Assembly (NCBI GenBank): GCA_937927415.1
Contig: CALBDS010000031.1
Coordinates: forward strand, 62,001 to 126,000
Length of the DNA: 64,000 nt
Direction: 5' to 3'
Source: an uncultured Rhodospirillaceae bacterium
GTDB lineage: Bacteria > Pseudomonadota > Alphaproteobacteria > Azospirillales > Azospirillaceae
The notes beneath the pieces were generated by a model, which made no database searches, was not told the DNA's origin, and was given only the letters and a program-made list of their open reading frames with translations. Each line of letters starts with the position of its first letter. Positions within the stretch are counted from its first letter, which is position 1. The position numbers and the translations under genes are program-made. This document shows positions 7,370-16,278 of the stretch, one piece after another.

Positions 7370-9406
7370 TCAGGAAGCGGCCAGCGCCTCCCGCCGCTGT
7401 TCCACCGCGCGGTCGGCGGCCTTGCCGGTCAGTTCCTGGAGCCGGTCGAAGCTCCAGGTGTAGGTGCCGACCCCCAGCGACAGCGACCGCAGTTCCACGA
7501 TCAGATCGTGGATTTCCGCCTGCGGCATATAGGCCTTCACCTCGTCCCAGCCCTGCCAGCCGGGGCGGGCGTCATAACCCAGGATCTGGCCGCGCCGGCC
7601 GCTGATGAGCCGCTGGACCTTGGGCGTGAAATCCGACGGTACGGCGATGGTGACCGTCAGGATGGGTTCCAGCAGGACCGGATCGCATTTCGGCATGGCC
7701 TCGCTCAGGGCCTGCCGCGCCACGGTCTTGAACGCCATTTCCGAGGAATCGACCGCGTGGAACTGCCCCCCCGTCAGGGTGACGGCAAAATCCACCAGCG
7801 GGAAACCCAGCGGCCCCTGGACCGCATAGTCACGCACCCCGGCTTCGACCGCCGGGATGAACTGCCGCGGCACGGTACCGCCGACCACGGCGTCGATGAA
7901 GGCGAAGCCCTCGCCGCGGCCCTGGGGCCGGATGTCGATCTGGATGTCGGCGAACTGCCCATGCCCGCCGGTCTGGCGTTTGTAGCGGGCGTGCTGGGAT
8001 GTGCCCTTGCGGATGCTTTCCTTATAGGGGATCTGCGGCGCCTGTCCCTTGACCGCCACGTTGAACTTGCTGCGCAGCCGGTCCATGGCGATTTGCAGAT
8101 GGATGTCGCCATGCCCCCACAGCACCATTTCGCCGGTGCCGGGGGTCTGCTCGAAACGCAAGGAGGGGTCTTCCTCCATCAGTTTCTGGATGGCGGCGGA
8201 CAGCTTCACCTCGTCGTTGCGGTTTTCCGCGTGCAGGGCCAGACCGAACACCGGTGCTGGCACCTCCGGCCAATTGGCGGCCCGGCCCAGATTGGCCTTG
8301 TCGGTCAACAGATCGCCGGTGGCGGCCTTGTCCAGACGGCCCACGGCCACGACGTCGCCGGCCGACGCCTGGGTGATCTTCTGCTGCTCGCGGCCCATCA
8401 GGCGGTAGAGGCCCGACACCCGTTCGCCCCCCAGCGCCATGCCGTCGCTGACCACTCCCCGCCAGACGCGGGCCAGGCTGAGCTTGCCGGTGTGGGCGGC
8501 GTTCTGGGTCTTGAACGGCTGCACCGCGACGGTTTCGTCGGGGATGGCCAGACGGGCGGCGGTGGCGGCCACGTCGGGCGCCTCGTGCCGCAGGGCCTTC
8601 AGCAGCCGGCGGATGCCGCCGTCGTTCTCCGCCGAGCCGAGGAACACCGGCACCACCAGATCCTGCGACAGATCCTTGGCGAACTGGTCATAGACGGCAT
8701 CGGGATCGGGCCGCACATCCTCCAGCAACTGTTCCAGCAGGGCGTCGTCGAAATCGGACAGCGCCTCCAGCATGTCCTGGCGGGCCTCGTCCTCGCGGTC
8801 CTTCACGGAATCGGGCAGGGCCACCAGATCGGACGGCTTGTGCGCGTTGAACTGATAGGCCCGCTCGCTGACCAGATCCACATAGCCGGTGATGCGGCCG
8901 CCGTCACGGATCGGCACTTCGCGCAAGACCAGCGGGCGGGACGACACCGCCTGATACGCCTGCACCACGTCGCGGATGCGCAGGTCGCCCAGCGTGTCCA
9001 CCTTGTTGATGAACAGGATGTGGGGGATGCTGTTGTCGTCGAGAAACTTGAACAGCGGGGCCAGCAGCACCGCCTTTTCCGCCTGGGGTTCGGCCACCAC
9101 CACCGCCACGTCGCAGGCCATCAGCGCGCACTGGCTCTCATAGCCCAGTTCCACCGAGCCGGGGCAGTCGAGGAACGACCAGCGTTCCCCCAGATAGTCG
9201 CAGCCCGCCACGTTGATTTCGACGCTCATCTGCCGGGCCTTTGCCTCCGGCGCTGAATCGCCCACGGTGTTGCCGTCCCGTACACTGCCCTTGCGGCCGA
9301 TCGCGCCGGCGGCGGACAGCAGGCTTTCCAGCAGCGTGGTCTTGCCGCTGAGATAAGGGCCGGCCAGGGCAGCGCAGCGGGCCGTAGGTACTTGGGAATG
9401 GGGCAT
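7370..9406 (-). CDS. Elongation factor G-like GTPase (EF-G paralogue)
   Basis: A 678-residue translational GTPase. G1 is AGPYLSGKTTLLESLL near residue 15, G3 is DCPGSVELGYES, and G4 is NKVD in HILFINKVDTLG. Domain II-V features follow, including the domain IV stretch GGHGQFADIQIDIRP and the C-terminal LRSLSLGVGTYTW. The standard EF-G switch residues are altered, and the gene is isolated rather than in the str operon. It is therefore the second, EF-G2-like paralogue found in many alphaproteobacteria, whose role is poorly known. ATG 9406 has GGGAGG five bases upstream; a GTG at 9412 in the same frame is less well placed. Confidence 0.9.
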   Translation of the reverse strand: MPHSQVPTARCAALAGPYLSGKTTLLESLLSAAGAIGRKGSVRDGNTVGDSAPEAKARQMSVEINVAGCDYLGERWSFLDCPGSVELGYESQCALMACDVAVVVAEPQAEKAVLLAPLFKFLDDNSIPHILFINKVDTLGDLRIRDVVQAYQAVSSRPLVLREVPIRDGGRITGYVDLVSERAYQFNAHKPSDLVALPDSVKDREDEARQDMLEALSDFDDALLEQLLEDVRPDPDAVYDQFAKDLSQDLVVPVFLGSAENDGGIRRLLKALRHEAPDVAATAARLAIPDETVAVQPFKTQNAAHTGKLSLARVWRGVVSDGMALGGERVSGLYRLMGREQQKITQASAGDVVAVGRLDKAATGDLLTDKANLGRAANWPEVPAPVFGLALHAENRNDEVKLSAAIQKLMEEDPSLRFEQTPGTGEMVLWGHGDIHLQIAMDRLRSKFNVAVKGQAPQIPYKESIRKGTSQHARYKRQTGGHGQFADIQIDIRPQGRGEGFAFIDAVVGGTVPRQFIPAVEAGVRDYAVQGPLGFPLVDFAVTLTGGQFHAVDSSEMAFKTVARQALSEAMPKCDPVLLEPILTVTIAVPSDFTPKVQRLISGRRGQILGYDARPGWQGWDEVKAYMPQAEIHDLIVELRSLSLGVGTYTWSFDRLQELTGKAADRAVEQRREALAAS

Positions 9407-9870
9407 GGACACCTCCCGTCAGTCGTTTGCGGTTCGTTTTCGGCCGGTTGGCGCGTTTCTTTTCCCGCTGCCGCGGGAAGGAACGGCTGATGTCCGGGAT
9501 ATGGTCCACCCGTCCAGGCCATCCTGTCGATGGAAAAAGAGGCGGCATCCCGTCACGCGGGTGCAAAGGCGTGCCAGGGATGCGGGAACTGCATACGCTG
9601 GTGCGTCTATCCGCCGCAGCGCGCGAATTGCGGGACAGGAACGCCAAGCCGTTGATTTCTCTTGTGTCGGCTGGCGATGAAAACGCACTCTCAACCGATG
9701 CGATTGTTGCGCCGCGGTAATATCTTGTGACAGAGACAAAACTAGACTGACAAATTGCTGAAACCTGCGGGTCGTAAAACTTTTCGGCCGATAGGGGGTT
9801 GCCCCGCGGCTGTGCGGCCACGGTCTCGCATGACAACGGGCACCATCGTTTCAAGGGGGAATTTACGTCC
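9407..9870. other. Divergent intergenic region before the Cache gene
   Basis: No coding frame here has a convincing start or family. A perfect dyad TTCCCGC-N4-GCGGGAA lies at 9462-9479 in the presumed leader of the EF-G-like gene. The part from 9640 to 9800 is AT-richer and probably carries the promoter of the Cache gene. Nothing resembling a tRNA or riboswitch is seen. Confidence 0.4.
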
Positions 9871-10359
9871 ATGCTGAACATCACCCGCACCCTGGCCGCC
9901 GGCCTGATGGCGCTGGCCCTATCCGGTGTGGTCCTGGCGGTTGCCGTGCCCGGTCCCGTCATGGCCCAGACCGCCCCGACCCAGGACGAGGCCAAGGCCC
10001 TGGCCCTGAAGGCCGCCGACCTCATCGCCGCCAAGGGGATGGAAGAGGCGGTGAAGGTCTTCAACGAAAAGGGCGAATACAATTACGGCGAGATCTATGT
10101 GAACGTCATCGATCTGGACGGTGTGTGGCGCGCCTATCCGCCGCGTCCCGCCGGTGTCGGGCAGAACGTCTTGAACGTGAAGGACCCCGACGGCCGGATG
10201 ATCGTTCAGGAAATCCTCGCCGTCGCCAAGGACAAGGGCGAGGGGTGGGTGGAATACCGCTGGATGAATCCGACCACCAACAAGATCCAGCCCAAGGTTA
10301 CCTTTGTGAAAAAGGTGCCTGGGCAGGATTACGTGGCCTATGTGGGTGTCTACAAGTAA
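9871..10359 (+). CDS. Secreted single-Cache domain protein
   Basis: A 162-residue protein with a signal peptide (about residues 1-32, ending PGPVMAQ) and then a single Cache-type sensor fold: IYVNVIDLDGVWRAYPPRP, NVLNVKDPDGRMIVQEIL, and the closing WVEYRWMNP...KVTFVKKVPGQDYVAYVGVY. Cache domains bind small ligands, usually as the periplasmic part of receptors. Here the domain is a free soluble protein. The next gene on the same strand is a chemoreceptor with no Cache domain, which suggests the two work together. The ATG at 9871 follows an AAGGGGGA Shine-Dalgarno. Confidence 0.85.
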   Translation: MLNITRTLAAGLMALALSGVVLAVAVPGPVMAQTAPTQDEAKALALKAADLIAAKGMEEAVKVFNEKGEYNYGEIYVNVIDLDGVWRAYPPRPAGVGQNVLNVKDPDGRMIVQEILAVAKDKGEGWVEYRWMNPTTNKIQPKVTFVKKVPGQDYVAYVGVYK

Positions 10360-10367
10360 TCGTGGCG

Positions 10368-10397
10368 CGGCCCGGAACCCGTTTCCGGGCCGTTTCC
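10368..10397 (+). terminator. Hairpin between the Cache gene and the chemoreceptor gene
   Basis: Arms CGGCCCGGAA (10368-10377) and TTCCGGGCCG (10383-10392) are followed by TTTCC. The short T-run suggests partial termination, which would give more Cache protein than receptor from one promoter. Confidence 0.5.
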
Positions 10398-10451
10398 ATG
10401 GGGGGCCGGTCCAGGGAGCGCCTGGTCTGCATATCGGAAGAGGGGGATGAC

Positions 10452-12164
10452 ATGAACGGGGGATTTCTCGCGGGCCTGAGTGGAACCTCGGTGGCGGCGC
10501 GGGTCTTCGCCGCTCCGTTGATGGGCATTCTGCTGACGGTGGCGGCCCTGGCCCTGGCCGACCGGCAGGCGGAACAGTCGGTGGCCGCGGTGGACCAGAT
10601 CCACCAGTCGGCCACCGCCCGCCGCGCCCAGATCGACCGGCTGGTCGCCACGGCCTATCTCATCCACAGCGATGTGTCCCGCCATCTGGCCCTGTCCGGG
10701 TCGGGGCTGGAGGATGCCAAGCTTCAGGAAATCCGCACCGCCATCACCAGCAGCACCGCCAAGGCGGGCAAGGCGCTGGAAACCCTGGGCGCGATGCCGC
10801 TGATGCCGGCGGAGCGCGCCATGCTGGCGGATGTGGAAAAGCGTCTGGCCGCCTATGCCAAGGCGGTGGACGAAATGAACCAGATGGCGATGATCGACCG
10901 GCTGATCGCCATTCCGCTGATGTCGCATGTGGACGACCAGTTCCGCGGCCTGACCGGCAAGGCGCTGGAAGCCCAGTCGGCCATCGAGGCATCGACCGAA
11001 CGCGCGGTGCAGGACACCCGCGACAGCGCCGCCCGCGCCCGGATGGAATTCGCCCTGGTGATGGCGGCCCTGCTGGGCGGCATGCTGGTGGCCGGGCTGC
11101 TGCTGGCCCGCAGCATCACCCGCCCGCTGGGCACCCTGTCCGAACGCACCGCCGGTCTGGCGGCCGGCGACCTGAACAGCGAGGTTCACGGCACCTGGAT
11201 GAAGAACGAGATCGGCGCCATGGCCCGCGCGCTCAAGATCTTCCAGGACAACGCCCGCGAGGTGGAACGGCTGAAGCTGGAGCAGGAGCACCAGAAGGCC
11301 GAGGCCGAGGAGGAACGCAAGCGCGTGGTCCATGAACTGGCCGACTTGTTCGAAGCCCGCGTCAGCGAGGTGGTCCAGCAGGTGGGCAGCGGCGCCCAGC
11401 AGGTGCGTTCCAACGCCCGCGGCATGCTGGATTGCGCCAACGACGCCAACCAGAAGGCGGCGGCCGTCGCCTCGGCCAGCCAGCAGGCGGGCATGAGCGT
11501 GCAGACCGCCGCCACCGCCGCGGAAGAGATGTCGGCCTCCATCGCCGAGATCGGGGTGCAGGTCCGCCGGTCCTTCGACATGGTGCGCAGCGCCGTGGCG
11601 GCGGTGGACGAAAGCAACGGCCATGTGGTCGGGCTGTCGGAGGCTGCGTCCAAGATCGGCGAGATCGTCAGCCTCATCAACTCCATCGCCGCCCAGACCA
11701 ACCTGCTGGCGCTCAACGCCACCATCGAAGCGGCGCGGGCGGGGGAGGCCGGCAAGGGCTTCGCCGTGGTGGCGCAGGAGGTGAAGAACCTTGCCAGCCA
11801 GACCGCCAAGGCCACCGAGGAAATCTCCACCCAGATCGCCGGCATGCAGCAGGTGACCGGCTCCGCCGTCAGCGCCATCCGCGGCATGGGCGAGACGGTG
11901 GTGTCCATCGACACCATCATCGGCGCCATCGCCGCATCCATGGAACAGCAGGCCGCGGCCACCCAGGACATCGCCCGCCATGTGCAGGAGGCCGCCGCCG
12001 GCACCACCGAGGTCAGCCAGAACATCGCCGTGGTGTCCCATTCCGCCGGGGAAACCGGCACCGCGGCGGGCGAAGTGTTGCAGGCCGCCGAACTTCTGGA
12101 CGGTCAGGCGGTCAAGCTGAACACCGAGGTCAAGCAGTTCATCGGACGCCTGCGCCACGGGTGA
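10452..12164 (+). CDS. Methyl-accepting chemotaxis protein
   Basis: A 570-residue receptor. TM1 is at about residues 18-37 and is followed by a periplasmic four-helix-type region of about 155 residues, rich in Ala and charged residues. TM2 comes next (FALVMAALLGGMLVAGLLLA). A HAMP domain follows (RSITRPLGTLSERTAGLAAGDL), and then the signalling domain with the conserved tip SIAAQTNLLALNATIEAARAG. It would control CheA in response to a ligand or to a bound partner protein. The periplasmic part has no Cache signature, unlike the secreted protein encoded just upstream. The ATG follows AGAGGGGG. Confidence 0.92.
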   Translation: MNGGFLAGLSGTSVAARVFAAPLMGILLTVAALALADRQAEQSVAAVDQIHQSATARRAQIDRLVATAYLIHSDVSRHLALSGSGLEDAKLQEIRTAITSSTAKAGKALETLGAMPLMPAERAMLADVEKRLAAYAKAVDEMNQMAMIDRLIAIPLMSHVDDQFRGLTGKALEAQSAIEASTERAVQDTRDSAARARMEFALVMAALLGGMLVAGLLLARSITRPLGTLSERTAGLAAGDLNSEVHGTWMKNEIGAMARALKIFQDNAREVERLKLEQEHQKAEAEEERKRVVHELADLFEARVSEVVQQVGSGAQQVRSNARGMLDCANDANQKAAAVASASQQAGMSVQTAATAAEEMSASIAEIGVQVRRSFDMVRSAVAAVDESNGHVVGLSEAASKIGEIVSLINSIAAQTNLLALNATIEAARAGEAGKGFAVVAQEVKNLASQTAKATEEISTQIAGMQQVTGSAVSAIRGMGETVVSIDTIIGAIAASMEQQAAATQDIARHVQEAAAGTTEVSQNIAVVSHSAGETGTAAGEVLQAAELLDGQAVKLNTEVKQFIGRLRHG

Positions 12165-12285
12165 TCCCGTCGGGCCGGGGCGCCGTCCCCGGTCCCGCTT
12201 ATGGGGGTAACCCGATCGATCCGCTTGGCGGCGGCGGATCATGGCTGGCAGGAAAGGGGCGTGCGGCAATCGGCCTCGCTGCTTC

Positions 12286-12300
12286 TTAGAATAGTTCTAA
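12286..12300. promoter_or_regulatory. Irr-box (ICE)-like palindrome upstream of dps
   Basis: The sequence TTAGAATAGTTCTAA is a perfect 6-3-6 inverted repeat. It matches the iron control element described for the Fur-family regulator Irr in alphaproteobacteria (TTTAGAA-N3-TTCTAAA), apart from the outermost base pair. It lies 102 bases before the dps start, where Irr repression of an iron-storage gene would make sense. The assignment is by motif only. Confidence 0.5.
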
Positions 12301-12401
12301 CAAGTCCTCTTGTGGAATGTTCGGCGAGGGGCTACGTTATGCCCATGAGTTCGATGGACCGGCGCCCCCGCGCGGGCGCCTGTGACAGGGAGTAGCAAAG
12401 C

Positions 12402-12869
12402 ATGAAAATCGATATCGGCATCAGCGACGACAACCGCAAAGCCATTGCCGACGGACTGTCCGCCGTGCTGGCCGACACCTTTGCCCTGTACATCAAGACC
12501 CACGGTTTCCATTGGAACGTCACCGGGCCGATGTTCAACACGCTGCACACCATGTTCATGCAGCAGTACACCGAACTGTGGAACGCCCTGGACGAGATTG
12601 CCGAGCGCATCCGCGCCCTGGGCTATCCGGCTCCGGCCAGCTTCACCCAGTTCGCAAAGCTGACCTCGGTCTCTGAGGAAACCGGCGTGCCGCGCGCCGA
12701 AGACATGATCCGCCAGTTGGTGGAGGGGCATGAAACCGTGGCCCGCACCGCGCGCCGCATCTTCCCCCTGGCCGAAGAAGCCAACGACCAGCCCACCGCC
12801 GATCTGCTGACCCAGCGGTTGCAGATCCATGAAAAGACCGCGTGGATGCTGCGCAGCCTGTTGGAGTGA
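12402..12869 (+). CDS. dps: Dps ferritin-like DNA-protecting protein
   Basis: A 155-residue Dps/ferritin-like protein. The ferroxidase region KTHGFHWNVTGPMFNTLHTM carries the two conserved histidines, followed by the Asp and Glu ligands in ALDEIAERI. Dps dodecamers oxidise and store iron and protect DNA from peroxide. A GGGAG Shine-Dalgarno precedes the ATG. The gene stands alone with its own upstream Irr-like palindrome and its own downstream terminator. Confidence 0.93.
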   Translation: MKIDIGISDDNRKAIADGLSAVLADTFALYIKTHGFHWNVTGPMFNTLHTMFMQQYTELWNALDEIAERIRALGYPAPASFTQFAKLTSVSEETGVPRAEDMIRQLVEGHETVARTARRIFPLAEEANDQPTADLLTQRLQIHEKTAWMLRSLLE

Positions 12870-12902
12870 TCCGCGGCCACAGGCACGTGTCTGGTTCTGC
12901 CG

Positions 12903-12940
12903 GCCCCGCTGCGGTTTGTCCGTGGCGGGGCTTTGCTTTT
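12903..12940 (+). terminator. Rho-independent terminator of dps
   Basis: GCCCCGC (12903-12909) pairs with GCGGGGC (12925-12931) and is followed by TTTGCTTTT. Confidence 0.8.
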
Positions 12941-13089
12941 GGGGGCATAGGCAATATGGGGTGTCGCCCTTAACCCTTGCCCACGTTCCGCGGTTGCAGC
13001 GGCCGTGATATTTCCTGAGTACGGAGGCAACCATCGGTTTCCTCCCCGATGCTTTGGGTTACACTTCGGTTTACGAGGGCAGGCGGCTC

Positions 13090-14820
13090 ATGCCGGATCG
13101 ACGTTTCGACCGTAATTTTTCCGCATCCGGTAAGGATACGGAAACCCGCCATGCCCTGGCCTCCAGCCGTGACGAGCTGGAGGAACTGGTTGCCTGCCGC
13201 ACCGCCCAGCTTGAGGAGGCCCACCGCCGCCTGATCGCCGAAATGGACGAACGGCGGCAGGCTGAAGCCGCCCTGCGCCAGGCCCAGAAGATGGAGGCCA
13301 TCGGCCGGTTGACCGGCGGCGTGGCCCATGATTTCAACAATCTCCTCCAGGTCATTTCCGGTAATCTGCAATTGCTGGAACGGGACGCCGCCATGGACGA
13401 GAACGGTCGCCGCCGGCTGCAGACCGCTATTGCCGCCGTGTCGCGGGGGGGAAAGCTGGCGGCCCAGCTTCTGGCGTTTGCCCGCCGTCAGCCCCTGGAA
13501 CCGCGGTCGGTGGATCTGTCCCGTCTGGTGGCGGGGATGGAGGATCTGCTGCACCGGGCGCTGGGGGAAACCGTTCACACCGTCATCAGCGCCGAACCGG
13601 GGCTGTGGCCGACCCTGGTCGATCCGGCGCAGTTGGAAAACGTCATCCTCAATCTGACGGTCAATGCCCGTGACGCCATGGCCGGCAGCGGCGCCCTGAC
13701 CATCCGCCTGGAAAACGCGGCTCTGGACGAACGGGCCGCCGCCTGTCTGCCCGATGCGGTGCCGGTCGGGGATTATGTGGCGCTGTCGGTGGCCGATACC
13801 GGCTGTGGCATGGCGCCGGAGGTGCTGGAGCGGGTGTTCGAACCCTTTTTCACCACCAAGCCCGAAGGGCAGGGGACCGGGCTGGGCCTGTCCATGGTTT
13901 ACGGCTTCGTCCGGCAATCGGGCGGCTGCGTGACCATCGACAGCCGGGTGGGGGAAGGCACGGTGGTGCGTCTGCTGCTGCCCCGCGCCGCGGTCGCCGC
14001 CGACGGCGCACCGGACGCGCTCAGCGGTCCGGTGGTTGGCGGCAGCGAAACCATTCTGGTGGTGGAGGATGATCCCGACGTCCGCGCCACCGTGGTCGAT
14101 CTGTTGACCGATCTCGGCTATCGCGTGCTGAAGGCGCCGGATGCCCAAACCGCCCTGTCGCTCATCGAATCCGGGGCGCCCATCGACCTGCTGTTCACCG
14201 ACGTGGTGATGCCGGGACCGCTGCGGTCCACCGAACTGGCCCGGCGGGCGCAGGAGAGAGTGCCCGGTCTGGCCGTGCTGTTCACCAGCGGCTACACCGA
14301 CGGCGCCATCGTCCACGAGGGCCGCCTGGACCCCGGCATCAGCCTGTTGAGCAAGCCCTACAACCGCGAGGATCTGGCGCGTCAGTTGCGGCACATGCTG
14401 GGCCGGCGTCCGGGCGCCGCCCCTGTCGAAACGGGGGATTCGTCCCTGCGGATTCTGTTCGTCGAGGACGACGCCCTGATCCGCATGGCGACCACCGACC
14501 TGCTGCTGGAACTGGGGCATCAGGTGGTCGATGTGGCCGATGCCGAAAGCGCCATGACGATGCTGGAGACGGAGGAGGAATGGGATGTGCTGTTCACCGA
14601 CGTCAGCTTGCCGGGACAATCGGGGATTGCGCTGGCGCGGCACGCCCTGGCCCGCCGGCCGGGGCTGACGGTGATCGTGTCCTCGGGCTATGGCCGGGAT
14701 GTGACGGCGCTGGAAAGCGATGACCTGCCGCTTCTCTTCCTGCCCAAGCCCTATGACCTGGAGCGGGTCGAGCAGGTGCTTGCGGAAGCGGCGTCGGCAC
14801 GAAAAGGGGGGGCTGGCTGA
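13090..14820 (+). CDS. Hybrid sensor histidine kinase with two receiver domains
   Basis: A cytoplasmic kinase of about 576 residues. A short N-terminal coiled coil (about residues 20-60) leads to HisKA with the phospho-acceptor His in RLTGGVAHDFNNLLQ. HATPase_c follows (N-box NLTVNARDAM, G-boxes DTGCGMAP and GTGLGLSMVYGF). Then come two receiver domains, starting ETILVVEDDPDVR and LRILFVEDDALIR, and both keep the phospho-acceptor Asp (LLFTDVVMP and VLFTDVSLP). No membrane span or PAS sensor is present, so the input is unknown and probably cytoplasmic. The start is uncertain: ATG 13090 is used, but the frame is open upstream through a TTG at 13054 and an ATC at 13033 that sits behind a good GGAGG. 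Confidence 0.9.
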   Translation: MPDRRFDRNFSASGKDTETRHALASSRDELEELVACRTAQLEEAHRRLIAEMDERRQAEAALRQAQKMEAIGRLTGGVAHDFNNLLQVISGNLQLLERDAAMDENGRRRLQTAIAAVSRGGKLAAQLLAFARRQPLEPRSVDLSRLVAGMEDLLHRALGETVHTVISAEPGLWPTLVDPAQLENVILNLTVNARDAMAGSGALTIRLENAALDERAAACLPDAVPVGDYVALSVADTGCGMAPEVLERVFEPFFTTKPEGQGTGLGLSMVYGFVRQSGGCVTIDSRVGEGTVVRLLLPRAAVAADGAPDALSGPVVGGSETILVVEDDPDVRATVVDLLTDLGYRVLKAPDAQTALSLIESGAPIDLLFTDVVMPGPLRSTELARRAQERVPGLAVLFTSGYTDGAIVHEGRLDPGISLLSKPYNREDLARQLRHMLGRRPGAAPVETGDSSLRILFVEDDALIRMATTDLLLELGHQVVDVADAESAMTMLETEEEWDVLFTDVSLPGQSGIALARHALARRPGLTVIVSSGYGRDVTALESDDLPLLFLPKPYDLERVEQVLAEAASARKGGAG

Positions 14821-14832
14821 CCCGCCAGCCCC
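14802..14832 (-). terminator. Terminator between convergent kinase and dedA genes
   Basis: GGGGCTGGC (14809-14817) pairs with GCCAGCCCC (14824-14832). On the minus strand it is followed by CCTTTTCG and ends dedA transcription. On the plus strand the tail is only TTATCC. Confidence 0.65.
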
Positions 14833-14846
14833 TTATCCGTGCCCCG

Positions 14847-15476
14847 TCAATCGGCCGCGTCCATGGGAAGGGCGGAGGTCACCGTGGCTGCCCGCCGCCG
14901 GGCCAGCATGCTCTGGATCCGATGGATCAGGAACACCAGCCCGAACATCACCGCAAAGATGCCCAGCAGAACGAGGGTGAAGTACGAGGCCAGTTGGTCA
15001 AGGAAGGGACGCAGCAGGTTGCCGGCGGTGTAGCCCATGCCGACGAAGCCGATGGCCCACAAGCCGGCGGCGATGAAGTTCAGGTAGAAAAACCGCAGCC
15101 CCTGCAGCCGGCTCATCCCCAGGGCGAAGCTGGCGAAGTTGCGCACGCCATAGATCCAGCGAAAGCTGAGGATGAATTTCCAGTCATGTTTCTCCAGCCA
15201 GCTTGACGCGGTGTTCACCGGCTTTTGCCAGCGTGGGAACCGCCGCAGCAGTTTGGGGCCGAAGTAACGTCCTGTATAAAAATAGGTTTGGTCGCCGCAG
15301 AAGCTGCCCGCCCAGGCACAGGCCAGCAGCAACGGCCCGTCCAACAGCCCTTGCGCAATCAAGACACCGGCATAAATGACAAAAGTTTCACCTTCGACAA
15401 AAGTCCACAAGAAGGTGATGATGTAAAACCAGACTCCGTAATCCGCAATCAATTGTTGAAGCGAGTGGAGGTCCAT
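14847..15476 (-). CDS. DedA/SNARE-associated family membrane protein
   Basis: A 209-residue multi-span protein. The DedA hallmarks are a re-entrant N-terminal region (FVEGETFVIYAGVLIAQG), the conserved AGSFCGDQTYFYTGRYFG, and FRWIYGVRNFASFALGMS with its essential arginines. DedA proteins are linked to undecaprenyl phosphate and lipid flipping and to envelope homeostasis. The ATG at 15476 (MDLHSLQQLIADYG) follows AGGA; a longer frame to 15548 adds unrelated residues. It is the last gene of the minus-strand series argJ-mutT-hypothetical-dedA. Confidence 0.88.
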   Translation of the reverse strand: MDLHSLQQLIADYGVWFYIITFLWTFVEGETFVIYAGVLIAQGLLDGPLLLACAWAGSFCGDQTYFYTGRYFGPKLLRRFPRWQKPVNTASSWLEKHDWKFILSFRWIYGVRNFASFALGMSRLQGLRFFYLNFIAAGLWAIGFVGMGYTAGNLLRPFLDQLASYFTLVLLGIFAVMFGLVFLIHRIQSMLARRRAATVTSALPMDAAD

Positions 15477-15657
15477 GCCGGTCCTGCAAGGTTTGGTGCC
15501 AAATGGCGGGCGCGGCGAATGGTAACGCCGTTCCACCACACGGCGCAACGCTATTCCGGGAAAACCAGAGGAGGTGTCGGAATATTATTGGGACGGCGGG
15601 ACGACCTCTGCCCTTCCATTGCACCGCAACCATGGGGATAGGTGCGGCGGCGTGGAA

Positions 15658-16191
15658 TCAGGTGTCGTCCCCCGACAGGTCGCCGACAACCTGCCGGGCG
15701 GCGCGCAGCAGCAGGGGATTGGGTTCGCTGTCCCGTTCCCTGTCCGCTGCCGTGTCGTCGTCCCACTCGCTTCCCGCCGTCACCCGCTGTTTCAACTCGC
15801 GCGCCGCCTCGGTCAGCAGGTGGGCCAGCTTGGCATCGGGCAGCCCCTGCACCAGCGCCCGGATTTCCGCCGGCGACAGGCGGGCGGGATCGAAGGGGTC
15901 GGGCGGCGGGGGGGCGGCAGCGAACAGCGGCGGCAATGCCGCCGGGGCGGCGGCGTGGGGAGGAACCGGCTCGCACACCTGATCCACGGTGACGGTGGCG
16001 GCGGCGGTGCGCCGTGGCGACGACGCCTTGCGCCGCCGGCCGGCGGGTGGGGCCGCCTCGGGCAGGTGATCGAACAGCATGGCCTGTCCCGCCGGGGACG
16101 GGACGGCCGGGGGAGGGGCCGGAAAGGCTTCGCCGGTGTCGGTGTTCATGACCGCCGCTCGCGCTTGATCCGTTGAATGTTCCTGTTCCAT
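15658..16191 (-). CDS. Hypothetical proline/alanine-rich protein
   Basis: A 177-residue frame without a recognised family. The N-terminal half is low complexity (PAPPPAVPSPAG, a basic patch GRRRKASSPRR). The C-terminal part is better ordered: DPFDPARLSPAEIRALVQGL then DAKLAHLLTEAARELKQRV, a helical pair that could be a small interaction domain. The acidic ending is GDLSGDDT. No signal peptide or membrane span is present. Starts at 16191 or 16149 are both possible. Codon use fits the neighbours, so it is probably real. Confidence 0.5.
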   Translation of the reverse strand: MEQEHSTDQARAAVMNTDTGEAFPAPPPAVPSPAGQAMLFDHLPEAAPPAGRRRKASSPRRTAAATVTVDQVCEPVPPHAAAPAALPPLFAAAPPPPDPFDPARLSPAEIRALVQGLPDAKLAHLLTEAARELKQRVTAGSEWDDDTAADRERDSEPNPLLLRAARQVVGDLSGDDT

Positions 16192-16278
16192 TCTACGGAT
16201 TGCGCGGCGGTTGTCGAGAGGAATGGTTCCGTTTTGTTCCCCTGCCTGCAGCGTGGCTGTTCTGTCGGAAAGCGATCC

